In this document: one piece after another, positions 1 to 11,926 of the stretch
Numbering within the stretch: position 1 is the stretch's first letter
Layout of the letters: each line of letters begins with the position of its first letter
Assembly (NCBI GenBank): GCA_029255685.2
Contig: CM055319.2
Span: forward strand, 15,222,247 to 15,286,246
Direction: 5' to 3'
From: Silene conica
Taxonomy: Eukaryota > Streptophyta > Magnoliopsida > Caryophyllales > Caryophyllaceae
DNA: 64,000 bases
Made by a program: the position numbers and the translations under genes
The notes under the pieces: model-generated
Seen by the model: only the letters and a program-made list of their open reading frames with translations
The model's database searches: none
Told to the model about the DNA's origin: nothing

Positions 1-1397
<1,397 letters not shown>

Positions 1398-1690
1398 TTG
1401 AAAGCCATATCATATCGTTGGATACTCTATATTGAGGAGTCGAATTACGGTCCACAATATATGGACAAAGGAAACTTACTATTTGTGCATTGGCTTCAAA
1501 GTTAAAATCTACAATTTATTATAAGTAAATTCTTATTAGGGAAGCATCTCAACAAATATTAAAATGGTGATTATGATTTTTGACACATGTTTTATGTTGA
1601 TTACACCATTCACATGAATGTTTTGTGAATTCACTGGTGTAAGTGGAACTTTTCATAAATTATAGAAAGTGGTGTTGTTTGATTGTATGT
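1398..1690. other. CRK-A 3' flank
   Basis: AT-rich sequence between the CRK-A stop and the eroded 3' edge of Copia-A. It should hold the 3' UTR and polyadenylation region of CRK-A. No other gene is seen. Confidence 0.5.
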
Positions 1691-2356
1691 TTGATTTGTG
1701 AATATTGTTCTCCTTTGGAAGGTATAATATCTTCCCTGAAAATAACATCTGTAGCCACAAAAATCTTTCTACTATCTAGATCGTATAAGGATATCTAGGA
1801 ATAATGCATTTTCTAGCCCTTACACCAAATTTATCAATAAAAGTTGGTGGCATTGTAGCATAGCAAATACATCTAAAAACTTTCAAAGAAAAATATGAAG
1901 GAGAACTGCCAAAAACTAGTTCATGAGGATTTTTCCATTGAATCACAGAAGATGGTATCATATTAATCAAATAAGTGGTAGTAAGAAGGCAATCACCCCA
2001 AAATTTGATAGGTAGATTAGCATAAAATCTAAGAGCTCTTGCAGTTTTCAAAAGATGTCTTTGCTTTTTTTACACCCTACCATTTTGTTGTGGTCTACCT
2101 ACAATACAAGTTTGATGTCTAATGCCTCTTTGTCTAAACAAATCAGCACAAATATGTTGCAAAAATTATGAGCCATTATTCAATTCTGATAATAATCTTA
2201 ACATTAGCATTAAGCTGTTTTTCAATATGAGACATAAAATCCTTAATAAGACCTGCAACCTAGCCTTTATTCTGAAACGAGATTGTCCAAGTGGTTCTTG
2301 AATAGTCGTCAAGTAAAGTAAGAAATTAGGATGCACCAGACATTACATAAATTTTG
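1690..2356 (-). pseudogene. Copia-A integrase, downstream part
   Basis: Read on the - strand, the segment just outside the Gypsy target site resembles the Copia integrase core, with an LLDDYSRTTW-like stretch near 2310. The longest open piece is 1776-2051, containing KFWGDCLLTTTYLINMIPS and the conserved NPHELVFGSSPSY region. This matches the well-known 'FWGEAVLTATYLINRMPS...TPYE' block of plant Copia integrases. After a stop the reading continues in another frame to a DVIF motif and then fades. Frameshifts and stops make it non-functional. It is the same gene as 7613-7941, separated only by the inserted Gypsy element. Confidence 0.7.
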
Positions 2357-3347
2357 TGATACGGAACCATCTTTAATTCAATCCCAAGAAATATTATTAA
2401 GTAAAGATACGAGGCATATTAATCAAAGTTACAAGATAGGATCAACTTCCGTTCTTAGGATTGCTTGGGAAGGGATTGGACCCTTGGGGCGTGCGACTTG
2501 AGGAGGCACAAAATCCTAGGTGACTAGTTTGTTAATTAATTAATTAAGTTTGTTACTAGTTTGTTACAACAAGGTTGTTAAGGTTGTTACAAGGTGGTTA
2601 CAAAGTTAGTTATTAGTTTGTTAGAGTTTGTTATTAAGTTGTTAGAGTTTGTTACTACAACTTAATCTTTTATTTGTTATTTTATCTTTTAAATTAAATA
2701 AGGATTATCTTTAATCCGTAAGATAGGAATATAAACCCTAGTATATTAGTAATACACAGTTTGGCCGAGTATTGGGAACCGTGTAGGGTTCTTACTTTGT
2801 TTCCTATTTCGTTCCTAGTTTGTGACGGATGACCTTACTATAAATAGGCATCCTTAGTGTTTGTTTTATTCATTCAATTATCAAATTATAAACAAATTTT
2901 CTTCTTAAGTTTAACTTACAAAAAAACCCTAAAATATCTGTGTGAGCTTTAAACCCGAAGTATCTGTGTGAGCTTCAAAATAATTGAGAGGGTATCTGTG
3001 TGAGCTTGATCAATTATCCTATCCATCGACAATCATAAATCATTCATCAAATCGTTTCACAAATCTTTCAAGTATTAAGTGTTGTGCCTTATTACGTCAT
3101 CAACAATCTTTATTCAAGAAGATCAAGAAACACCAAGAAACGCCACCACAGACCACCGTCCACGGCGAGCCACGTCACCACCACCATCCGTTCCTTCGTT
3201 CATCATTCGTTCATTGTGCACCGTTCTTGGTTACTTTCCGTTCTTTATTCGTTCAAGATTGTATTATTTTATTAGTATTTTTATTCCGCTGTAACATCCG
3301 TATTTTTGTTGATGATCTTTATTGATTATCACCCCAAATACGCATCA
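2357..3347 (+). repeat. 5' LTR of the Ty3/Gypsy element
   Basis: This 991-bp copy starts TGATACGG and ends GCATCA. Relative to the 3' LTR it lacks a CATAT pentanucleotide near 2418 and differs at scattered bases. A TATAAATAGG box lies at about 2839-2848, suited to the U3 promoter. Confidence 0.93.
2839..2848 (+). promoter_or_regulatory. TATA box in the 5' LTR
   Basis: The sequence TATAAATAGG sits about 500 bp before the 5' LTR end, and the same box occurs in the 3' LTR near 7103. It is the probable RNA polymerase II core promoter of the element. The transcription start itself cannot be seen. Confidence 0.55.
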
Positions 3348-3350
3348 AAT

Positions 3351-3363
3351 TGGTATCAGAGCC
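3351..3363 (+). other. Primer-binding site (initiator Met tRNA), Ty3/Gypsy element
   Basis: TGGTATCAGAGCC, complementary to the 3' end of plant initiator methionine tRNA, begins three bases after the 5' LTR ends. It primes minus-strand DNA synthesis. Confidence 0.9.
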
Positions 3364-3417
3364 TCGGCTCTTGGTCTAATTTTTATTAAACCGGTTCTTG
3401 GGAAAGTTTTTATCACA

Positions 3418-5088
3418 ATGGTATTGAGAAATCTACATATGGAGACCGACGAAGAGATTCACAATCAAAGGGAGAGGATTTTTCGTACGAAGTGCAAGAT
3501 AAAGAATAAGGTGTGTACTATGATTATTGATAGCGGTTCTTGTACTAATTTAATGTCCGTAGAGGCGGTTGAAAAACTACAACTACCCAAGATTGATAAG
3601 AAACAACCTTATAAACTCTATTGGCTTGATGGAGAAGAGGGAATTAATGTAAAACAACAAGTCTTAGTTCCATTCAAGATTGGTCCATATGAAGATGAAA
3701 TATGGTGCGATATTGTTCCTATGAGTGCTAGTCATATTTTATTGGGAAGACCATGGCAGTTTGATCGAAAGGTGAAACACAACGGAAGGACCAATGTTTA
3801 TAGCATACCTAAAGGAAAAACAATATTTGATCTTCAACCATGGGTTCCAAAGAAAAAGAGTGAACCCAAGAGAGACGTAGAGGAGATGTTAATAGATGGG
3901 AAAGAGGTAGAAGAGGCGATCACCAACGGAGAACCAACGTTCATGATGGTAGTGAGGGACGTAGGAGGCCGTGAGAGTGGCGAGGAGGAGGGTCGGCGTG
4001 AGGTGCGAAATTTGCTAGAGGAGTTCAAAGATGTGTTTCCGGAGGAGCTACCCGACGGACTACCACCATTACGAGGGATAGAGCACCAAATCGATCTTAT
4101 TTCAGGAGCAGCCTTGCCTAATAAGCCCGCTTATCGTTGTAATCCAGAAGAGGCAAAAGAATTACAAAGACAAGTCCAAGAATTGATGGATAGAGGTTAT
4201 GTACAAGAAAGCCTAAGTCCATGTGCGGTACCAGCTTTATTAGTACCGAAAAAGGAGGGAACTTGGAGGATGTGTATTGACAGTCGCGCCGTCAACAACA
4301 TCACGATTAAGTACCGATTTCCTATACCAAGATTAGATGATATGCTCGACGAACTCGCAGGATCAAAGGTATTTTCTAAACTAGATCTAAGAAGTGGTTA
4401 TCATCAAATGAGGGTTAGGGAAGAAGATGAATGGAAGACAGCTTTTAAAACGAAGCAAGGGTTGTACGAGTGGCTCGTGATGCCATTTGGGTTATGCAAC
4501 GCTCCTAGTTCGTTCATGAGGCTAATGAATGAGGTATTAAGACCTTTCTTAAATAAATTTGTGGTTGTTTATCTCGATGATATTCTTGTGTATAGCCAAA
4601 GTAAAGAAGAACACAAGACACATCTAAGAGCGGTATTTGAGATGCTTAGAAAGCAAAAGTTATATGGAAAGCTAGAGAAGTGCACGTTCATGGTAGCAAG
4701 CGTGATCTTTTTGGGGTACATCGTGGGTGAAAAGGGAGTAAGCATGGATCCATCAAAGGTTGAGGCAATACAAGCTTGGCCTATTCCTAAAACAACCACG
4801 GAGGTAAGAAGTTTTCATGGTTTAACATCGTTTTATAGGCGGTTTATTCAAGGATTTAGTTCTATCATGTCCCCTATTACGGAGTTGACAAAAAAAGGGG
4901 AATTCGTATGGACATCACACGCTCAAAAGGCGTTTGAAGAAATAAAAAAGAAACTTTGTTCGAATCCCGTACTTGCTTTACCAGATTTTAGTAAATTGTT
5001 CGAAGTTGAATGCGATGCGAGTGGGCTAGGGATCGGCGCAGTATTGGTGCAAGAGAAACGACCAATTGCCTATTTAGTGAGAAATTGA
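3418..5088 (+). CDS. Ty3/Gypsy pol, first part: protease, reverse transcriptase, start of RNase H
   Basis: The frame is open from the end of the LTR, but the first ATG outside it is at 3418, which I take as the start. It begins with a retropepsin-like aspartic protease (IIDSGSCTNLMS near 3526; LLGRPWQFDR near 3760). The reverse transcriptase follows, with KLDLRSGYHQ, MPFGLCNAPSSF and the catalytic YLDD motif near 4570. RNase H starts with FEVECDASGLGIGAVLV near 5000. No gag with capsid or zinc knuckle precedes it, which is unusual. The frame breaks near 5070-5076, where a one-base change in a short T run moves the downstream homology to another frame (5070-6701). Most of the pol sequence is otherwise uninterrupted. 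Confidence 0.9.
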   Translation: MVLRNLHMETDEEIHNQRERIFRTKCKIKNKVCTMIIDSGSCTNLMSVEAVEKLQLPKIDKKQPYKLYWLDGEEGINVKQQVLVPFKIGPYEDEIWCDIVPMSASHILLGRPWQFDRKVKHNGRTNVYSIPKGKTIFDLQPWVPKKKSEPKRDVEEMLIDGKEVEEAITNGEPTFMMVVRDVGGRESGEEEGRREVRNLLEEFKDVFPEELPDGLPPLRGIEHQIDLISGAALPNKPAYRCNPEEAKELQRQVQELMDRGYVQESLSPCAVPALLVPKKEGTWRMCIDSRAVNNITIKYRFPIPRLDDMLDELAGSKVFSKLDLRSGYHQMRVREEDEWKTAFKTKQGLYEWLVMPFGLCNAPSSFMRLMNEVLRPFLNKFVVVYLDDILVYSQSKEEHKTHLRAVFEMLRKQKLYGKLEKCTFMVASVIFLGYIVGEKGVSMDPSKVEAIQAWPIPKTTTEVRSFHGLTSFYRRFIQGFSSIMSPITELTKKGEFVWTSHAQKAFEEIKKKLCSNPVLALPDFSKLFEVECDASGLGIGAVLVQEKRPIAYLVRN

Positions 5089-6701
5089 ATGGTGCTAGGT
5101 TAAACTATTCCACTTATGATAAGGAGTTCTATGCTATTGTGAGAGCTTTGGATCATTGGACACATTATTTACGCCCTAGACCATTCATATTACATTCGGA
5201 TCATGAAGCCTTAAAGCATATTCATGGACAACAAAAATTAAATCCAAGGCATGCTAAGTGGGTTGAATTCCTACAATCTTTTACATTCTCTTCAAAGTAT
5301 AAGACAGGTAGTTCAAACATAGTAGCGGATGCATTGTCAAGGAGACATTCTTTGTTGGTTGAACTAGATGCAAGGATTCTTGGTTTTGAACATATTAAAG
5401 AACTATATAAGGAGGATCCCGATTTTTCAAAGGGATTCTTGAATCCGGAGGGGTTATACACCACACAAGACGGTTACTTGTTTAAGGGAAACCGTTTGTG
5501 CATTCCTAAGGGATCGATGAGGGAATTACTTGTGAGAGAGGCGCACGGAGGCGCTATAGCTGGCCACTTCGGTATTCAAAAGACTAATGAGATGCTAGGA
5601 GAGCACTTTTATTGGCCCAAGATGAGTAAAGACGTTCAAGATATTATTGGCAAGTGTGTAATTTGTCAAAGGTCAAAGAGTACATTCAACAAGGGACTAT
5701 ATACACCTCTACCCGTACCAGTTCAACCATGGAATGAGGTTAGTATGGATTTTATTTTGGGATTACCACGTACTCAACGCGGTAGAGATTCTATTATGGT
5801 TGTAGTAGATCGTTTTTCAAAGATGGCTCACTTTATACCGGGTCATAAGACGGATGATGCAACAAAGGTAGCCGATCTTTATTATAAGGAGATTGTTCGA
5901 TTACATGGAATACCACTTACCATTGTGTCGGATCGGGATGTTAAATTTCTTAGCTATTTTTGGAAGACCTTGTGGAGATTAGTTGGTACTAAACTTTTAT
6001 TTAGCACCTCCCACCATCCGCAAACGGACGGCCAGACCGAGGTCACCAATAGGACGCTCGGGAGTTTATTACGTGGGTTAGAGAGCAAAAGTACCAAAGA
6101 TTGGGATATCAAGTTGGCTCATGCGGAATTTGCATACAATCGTACTCCTTCGGCCACCACGGGGCGTGCACCATTCGAAATCGTCTATGGGGTGAATCCG
6201 TATTTACCTATTGATCTTGTGCCTATCCCAAAGAAAGAAATTATTAGTTTTGAGGCAAAGGAGAGACAAGCCACCTTCATGAGGATGTGTGAACAAGTTA
6301 AGGCTCAAATAGAAAAGGCCAATGCTAAATATAAAGAGAAGGCAAATAAACATAGAAAACAACCGGTGTTTAAGGAAGGTGATCTTGTATGGTTACACTT
6401 GAGAAAGGAACGTTTTCCATCTAAGAGGAAGAACAAGCTTATGCCTCGCGCGGATGGACCGTTCAAGATTCTTGAATGCTATGGGTCGAATGCCTACAAA
6501 GTCGAATTGCCGAGTGAATATGGGGGTGTGAGTGCCACATTCAATGTGGGTGATTTATCTCCTTATCTAGATGACACAGACTTGGAGGCCAATTCTCAAA
6601 AAGAGGGAGAGAATGATGCGGAACCATCTTTAATTCAATCCCAAGAAATATTATTAAGTAAAGATACGAGGCATATCATATTAATCAAAGTTACAAGATA
6701 G
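5070..6701 (+). CDS. Ty3/Gypsy pol, second part: RNase H, integrase, C-terminal tail entering the 3' LTR
   Basis: This frame continues the RNase H homology from SEKLNGARLNYSTYDKEF and contains the DALSRR end of that domain. The integrase has an HHCC zinc-binding region (H near 5543 and 5567, CVICQRSKS near 5660) and the DDE core: MDFILGLP near 5750, VSDRDVKFLS near 5930, and the glutamate in QTDGQTEVTNR near 6040. A GPF-type C-terminal region follows (ADGPFKILECYG). No clear chromodomain is visible. The stop at 6699-6701 lies 88 bp inside the 3' LTR, so the final codons are LTR sequence. Overlap of pol with the 3' LTR is known for some chromoviruses; I infer possible kinship but cannot prove it. 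Confidence 0.88.
   Translation, partial: LFSEKLNGARLNYSTYDKEFYAIVRALDHWTHYLRPRPFILHSDHEALKHIHGQQKLNPRHAKWVEFLQSFTFSSKYKTGSSNIVADALSRRHSLLVELDARILGFEHIKELYKEDPDFSKGFLNPEGLYTTQDGYLFKGNRLCIPKGSMRELLVREAHGGAIAGHFGIQKTNEMLGEHFYWPKMSKDVQDIIGKCVICQRSKSTFNKGLYTPLPVPVQPWNEVSMDFILGLPRTQRGRDSIMVVVDRFSKMAHFIPGHKTDDATKVADLYYKEIVRLHGIPLTIVSDRDVKFLSYFWKTLWRLVGTKLLFSTSHHPQTDGQTEVTNRTLGSLLRGLESKSTKDWDIKLAHAEFAYNRTPSATTGRAPFEIVYGVNPYLPIDLVPIPKKEIISFEAKERQATFMRMCEQVKAQIEKANAKYKEKANKHRKQPVFKEGDLVWLHLRKERFPSKRKNKLMPRADGPFKILECYGSNAYKVELPSEYGGVSATFNVGDLSPYLDDTDLEANSQKEGENDAEPSLIQSQEILLSKDTRHIILIKVTR
6598..6613 (+). other. Polypurine tract of the Ty3/Gypsy element
   Basis: A 16-base all-purine run, AAAAAGAGGGAGAGAA, lies immediately before the 3' LTR and would prime plus-strand synthesis. 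It sits inside the pol reading frame. Confidence 0.85.
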
Positions 6702-7612
6702 GATCAACTTCCGTTCTTAGGATTGCTTGGGAAGGGATTGGACCCTTGGGGCGTGCGACTTGAGGAGGCACGAAATCCTAGGTGACTAGTTTGTTAATTA
6801 ATTAATTAAGTTTGTTACTAGTTTGTTACAACAAGGTTGTTAAAGTTGTTACAAGGTGGTTACAAAGTTAGATATTAGTTTGTTAGAGTTTGTTATTAAG
6901 TTGTTAGGGTTTGTTACTACAACTTAATCTTTTATTTGTTATTTTATCTTTTAAATTAAATAATGATTATCTTTAATCCATAAGATAGGAATAGAAACCC
7001 TAGTAAAGTAGTAATACACGGTTTGGCCGAGTATTGGGAACCGTGTAGGGTTCTTACTTTGTTTCCTATTTCGTTCCTAGTTTGTGACGGATGACCTTAC
7101 TATAAATAGGCATCCTTAGTGTTTGTTTTATTCATTCAATTATCAAATTATAAACAAATTTTCTTCTTAAGTTTAACTTACAAAAAAACCCTGAAGTATC
7201 TGTGTGAGCTTTAAACCTGAAGTATCTGTGTGAGCTTCAAAATAATTGAGAGGGTATCTGTGTGAGCTTGATCAATTATCCTATCCATCGACAATCATAA
7301 ATCATTCATCAAATCGTTTCACAAATCTTTCAAGTATTAAGTGATGTGCCTTATTACGTCATCAACAATCTTTATTCAAGAAGATCAAGAAACACCAAGA
7401 AACGCCACCACCGTTGACCACCGTCCACGGCGAGCCACGTCACCACCACCATACGTTCCTTCGTTCATCATTCGTTCATTGTGCACCGTTCTTGGTTACT
7501 TTCCGTTCTTTATTCGTTCAAGATTGTATTATTTTATTAGTATTTTTATTCCGCTGTAACATCCGTATTTTTGTTGATGATCTTTATTGATTATCACCCC
7601 AAATACGCATCA
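6614..7612 (+). repeat. 3' LTR of the Ty3/Gypsy element
   Basis: This 999-bp copy starts TGATGCGG and ends GCATCA. It overlaps the last 88 bp of the pol frame and is followed by the target duplication TTTTG. Confidence 0.93.
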
Positions 7613-7941
7613 TTTTGTAAGGACCCTAAACATCCATGTGTAACAAAGCAAAAGGAACAATAGCCCTAAAATTTGATTGGAAAAGGCAGATTATGATGTT
7701 TGGCTAAAATACAAGATTCAAATGAAGCTGATGATTCTCATTAAAATGTATGAAAGGATATACAAGCTTGAGTTTATTCAGAGGCATATATATGTCCAAA
7801 TCCTACACGAAGTAACTGTAATTTCTTAGAAGTAAGAGAAGAAAAGTAATTACAATAGGAATGACATCTATCTTTTAAAGCTTGTTTAACTAAATCAACA
7901 ACTTTATGAACTAATACAGGTTTGTAAAATTGTTGTAATAT
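7613..7941 (-). pseudogene. Copia-A integrase, upstream part
   Basis: The - strand here reads, with frameshifts, as the start of the Copia integrase. An AKHHNLPFP-like stretch near 7680 is followed in another frame by a region resembling 'PFALLHMDV.GPYK' just before the Gypsy target site at 7613. The homology resumes beyond the Gypsy element at 2356. Confidence 0.6.
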
Positions 7942-8547
7942 TTATAATTCTTCATGTCTCCTTGCAACTTCTATTGTTTTATTACTAGAAAGCGCTTGAA
8001 ATAGACATGTAGAAGATTTGAAGAAAATAGTAAAACTGCTAGAATCAATAAAACGTCCTACAGAGAGTAAGTTTTGTTTGAAATCAAGTATGTAAAACAC
8101 ATTATGCGGGCTAAGATCAACAGTTAAAAGTCCAATACCCATCTTAGTAATTAGTTTAGAAGAACCATCCGGTAATCCTACCAAAACAGAAGGATGTAAA
8201 GTCTCAACATTTGTTAAAATAGAAAAATCATACGTCATATGGTCAGACGCACCAGTATCAATGATCCAATCATGCAAATAGGATTGAGGAGAGACAGTAT
8301 TGATAGAGGAATAAGCATAAGTAGTAGGTAATATACCTGCAAAATTAGCAGCAACAAGAGAAGAAGAATCGGTCATTCTTTTAATAACTTGATCCACAAC
8401 TAAAGATACAATACCATCAATGACAAAAGAGTCGAAGGAATTATGTTGATTTGATGCAACTCCAGAAGGAGGAAGAATATCTATATGGTCAACATCATCA
8501 AGAGGGGAAGAAATGTCTTGAATTTCTGCATTATTGGCTCCTTTCAT
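7942..8547 (-). pseudogene. Copia-A protease and GAG-pre-integrase region
   Basis: The open frame contains WIIDTGASDHMTYD, the aspartic protease active-site motif of plant Copia elements with its catalytic Asp intact. It continues to FYILDFKQNLLSVGRFIDSS, the start of the GAG-pre-integrase region, and stops at VARRHEEL. In working relatives the polyprotein continues unbroken into gag upstream and integrase downstream, but here it is bounded by stops. Confidence 0.8.
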
Positions 8548-8592
8548 GTTCTTGGAAGCACCAGTTGCAAATTTAGAAGTAGTGGTTTTTCC

Positions 8593-9624
8593 TTAGCCCT
8601 TTGCAGGATAAACATGAAAAACATAGTAATTATCAATCTTGTGACCAGGCTTCTTACAATGAGGACACTTATTAAACATAAAATAGTTATCCAGATCATG
8701 TCCCTTCATGTCAACCTGCCTCATTCTTGGATTTTTGCCAAGTCGCCTGCTTTGATTTATAATGAGTAGTAGCTGCATAAGCATTTGCATTTGTGATAGC
8801 ATCCCAAATATCAGAAATCTGCTTTTGACGCTCTATTTTCTGCAATAAACCGCCAATGTTTTACTTATAGTAGGTAGTAGATCCATGGATAATACTTGTG
8901 TACGAATTTGATCATAAGCAACATTTAAAACCATCAAGAATTGGACCAGCTTGGCATTTTGCTCATGCTCAAACATTCTCTTGAACAAATTACAGGTGCA
9001 TAAATCCATTTTTCCACAGGAACAGTTTCACAAAGGATCAAGACTATCCAAATTTTCCCAGATATTCTTGAGTTTGCTATAATACTCTACCAATGAGAGA
9101 TTGTTTTGTTTAATTGTATCAAGATCTTCTTTAATTTATAATGACATTAGCTTGTCCATATCTATCAATAATCTGTTGTGCCCATAATTGTTTGATAGTT
9201 TGAACATATTTGAGAGTATCACGAATTGAAGGATTAACATAATTCATTACCCATCGCATCACCATCAAATTATATCATCTAATCCATTGTTGATGCTTCT
9301 TATTTGTGGCAGGAGGCATTGAACAAGATCCATCAAGAAACCCAGCTTTGTTCTTTGTTGCAAGAGCCATAAGGACATCTTGTTTCCAACCAAGAAACCC
9401 ATGACCATTGAATAGTTGAGTAACCAAAGAAGAGAAAGGTTCATCAGAAGAAAAAAGAAACCGAGGGTCATCATAATAATAATCATATGATCATGGAGAT
9501 GAATTCCCTGGATTAGGCATATTTGTGATTTGAACATGAAAAAGATCAAAGATATTGTAGTAGAGATAGAAAAATGATGATTAATTGTGGAAGCGATTAT
9601 AAGATCATAACAACCTTTAGACAA
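8593..9624 (-). pseudogene. Copia-A gag, decayed
   Basis: Pieces in several frames on the - strand cover the gag polyprotein. The zinc knuckle near 8640-8690 reads CPHCKKPGHKIDNYYVFH: the C-X2-C-X4-H spacing is right, but the last zinc ligand is Tyr instead of Cys, a change explained by one G-to-A transition. The part up to 9624 lies where the gag N-terminus belongs. Multiple stops show it is dead. Confidence 0.6.
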
Positions 9625-9639
9625 TTGATAACATGTGGA

Positions 9640-9796
9640 ATAATGTGATCATGGTATAATAGTTCAGAAATCATATTGAATGCAAAATATACTTGTTAAT
9701 AATACAGTGAACATGTTATCTCTATTTATAGTATTACAATCTACTCTAACTAACTTATAACTAACTTATATAATATATATACCAAACTATGGTTAA
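9640..9796 (-). repeat. Copia-A 5' LTR, inner part and primer-site remnant
   Basis: On the - strand this is the downstream part of a short LTR, interrupted at 9797 by Copia-B. Its remaining 46 bp lie at 24394-24439. Near 9633-9645 a TGTTATCA remnant in the right place resembles the TGGTATCA primer-binding site. The inner boundary is approximate. Confidence 0.5.
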
Positions 9797-11161
9797 TGTT
9801 AGAACACATGATGTTAATGATGCAAAGTTACTCCTAATATCCTCTAATGTTTTCCTCTAAGTGTTGTGATTAATAGCAAAGGACATCAAGCAAGTGAATG
9901 ATTGAAAGATGATCAAGATGAAGACTCAAGATGCAAGAGCAATACAACCTAAGTCGAGTCTAGAATGAGTGTTGTAAGAAAGGTAATTAAGCATACTCGT
10001 CTATGTTATTAGGAGTGCAAAATCTGTGCAACAGTCCTCGGACTGTTGCATAACTGGTTTCTAGTGCTAGCTACGGAGATGGTTTTCAAAGAGGTGTTTA
10101 AATGTTTGAATGTGTTTTCAAAATATCAGCTTGTTTTTAAATCATTATTATTTGAATTAAAATCAGAGAAATCAATTAGTTGAAATCTTCTTCAAAAGTG
10201 ACTTGGTCTTTGTGAAAAGCAAATTAATTATGCTTTATTTCCTCATTTAGCTAAGTGAGTTTCTCCATGAAAGAAAGTGGAAGGCACTCCATGACTAAAT
10301 GAGTGCAACATAAAGCATTGTGTATCAGACCAATCCTTTTCCCCTCTTTGAAAAAACTGATTCACCCTTTTACCCATCAAGTAAAGACAATCATGTAGTG
10401 ATAAAGGGTGGACAAAGCACATGCTTTAGGGTTTCAAAGCATTTACCCTTCGGCTATATATATGGACCCTTGGGTTCATTTATTAGCTAAGACTTTTTAG
10501 TGCATTCATTACAACTTTGCAAAAACTGATTCATGCTTCATTCTTCAAAGTATTTTTACAAATGTTTTAAGTTCTAAAGTCTTCAAAACTGTTTTAACAA
10601 GTCATTATCTCCTAAGCACTAGTTAGCTCTCTTAATGCCTAATGAGTATGTTCAAGGACCTTGTGTTTAGATCTTAAATGAAGTCTCCATGTTCTTAAAG
10701 AGAACTCTTGAGACATTGATCGTGTAAACCAAAGGTAGAACATCGAAACTCTTAGAGCGGAGTAGCTCTAGGTTTGAGTCAAGTCTTACGAGCGGAGTAG
10801 CTCTAAGCAAAATGCAACCAGAGTAGGTTGGGGATATGTTTTATTGTAATCGTCTTAGTTAAGCGGAGTAGCTTCTAAACATTCAATAAAATAACGGTTG
10901 GACTTAGGTTCTGGAGTAGGAGCTAAACCAATTTTTTAAGTATCGTTTGTTTATGTTTTACTCAAACTCTTTCCTACACTTCGTTTATTTGCTACTTACG
11001 TAAAAGAATAAATCTGTGCAACTGTTGCTTATATTGTTGCTCAGACTCTATTTCTCGTTGGTTCTCTCACAATCGCTCAAGTTGAATTAAAATTTTAAAA
11101 ATTAAAGGTCACCTAATTCACCCCCTCCCCCTCTTAGGTGTTAACTCGTTGTGACTCTTCA
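9797..11161 (+). repeat. 5' LTR of Copia-B
   Basis: This 1365-bp LTR starts TGTTAGAACAC and ends near CTCTTCA just before the primer site. It contains a TATATATATGG core-promoter-like sequence near 10455. Repeats of a GAGCGGAGTAGCTCTA-like motif occur near 10757, 10790 and 10863. Confidence 0.9.
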
Positions 11162-11163
11162 AT

Positions 11164-11176
11164 TGGTATCAGAGCC
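11164..11176 (+). other. Primer-binding site (initiator Met tRNA), Copia-B
   Basis: TGGTATCAGAGCC begins two bases after the 5' LTR and matches the 3' end of initiator Met tRNA. Confidence 0.88.
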
Positions 11177-11224
11177 TTGTGCTCTTGATTTAGGTCTTAC
11201 CACCAAAGAGAAAGATCCATAGTC

Positions 11225-11926
11225 ATGGACAAGTCTAAACACACTAAGTAACCGATCTTTAAAGGTGAAAACTATGCTTGGTCGAAACACCGCATGGAAC
11301 ACTACGTAAAGGGGGTTGACTATGAATGTTGGATGATCATTCAAAAGGGCCCACTTAAGATTGAGGTTACGGACAAAGAAGGAAATACAAGACCTAAAGA
11401 TGAAGAAAAGTACAATGAAAACGATTACAAGAAAATCGAGAAAAACTCTAGAGCCATGTCCATTTTTCAATATGGCATTGGTGATCAAGAGATAAATCGT
11501 AGATCAGGTTGTACTTCAGCAAAAGAGATTTGGGATACCCTAAGCCTAGCTCATGAGGGTACATCTCAAGTTAAGAAGTACCGTGTTGACCTTCTCATGC
11601 AACAGTATGAGATGTTCAACATGGGAAAAGATGAGTCAATCAATAGTCTGTCATCCCGTTTCTCATGCATTGTTAATGAACTTAAAAGCTTAGGTCGAAA
11701 CTTTGAATCCGAGGATTTAGTCCGAAAGATCGTTCGAAGCCTAACTGAAAAATGGCAACCGAAGGTGACGGCTATTGAGGAGGCCAAAGACCTTGCCGCA
11801 CTTTCCCTAAATGAACTAATGGGGTCTCTCATGGCCCATGAGCTCTCACTAACTAAACGCTCTCATGAGAGTTCAAAGGAAAATGGACTCGCTCTAAATG
11901 CTCTCTCAAGTGATGAGGAGGATGAG
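11225..11926 (+). pseudogene. Copia-B gag, N-terminal part
   Basis: The natural start is probably ATG at 11225, but an in-frame TAA follows at 11249-11251, after only eight codons; the frame then stays open to 11929. It includes PIFKGENYAWSKHRMEHYV and the UBN2-like core of plant Copia gag (EIWDTLSLAHEGTSQVKKY, with a leucine- and serine-rich C-terminal half). The protein is cut at 11927 by a solo LTR and its sequence resumes at about 13803. Gag would form the capsid-like particle; that role is family knowledge. Confidence 0.8.

Larger units (their letters stand above)
2357..7612 (+). mobile_element. Ty3/Gypsy LTR retrotransposon without gag, complete ends, 5-bp TSD TTTTG
   Basis: This 5256-bp element is bounded by direct LTRs that begin TGAT and end ATCA (2357-3347 and 6614-7612) and by a perfect 5-bp target duplication TTTTG (2352-2356 and 7613-7617). 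A primer-binding site for initiator methionine tRNA follows the 5' LTR, and a purine-rich tract precedes the 3' LTR. By eye the LTRs differ at roughly 15-17 positions plus two or three small indels, so they are about 98% identical and the insertion is fairly recent. The coding part starts directly with protease; gag is missing. Domain order protease, RT, RNase H, integrase is Ty3/Gypsy. A chromovirus affinity is likely from the integrase, but the exact lineage is not settled. Confidence 0.95.
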
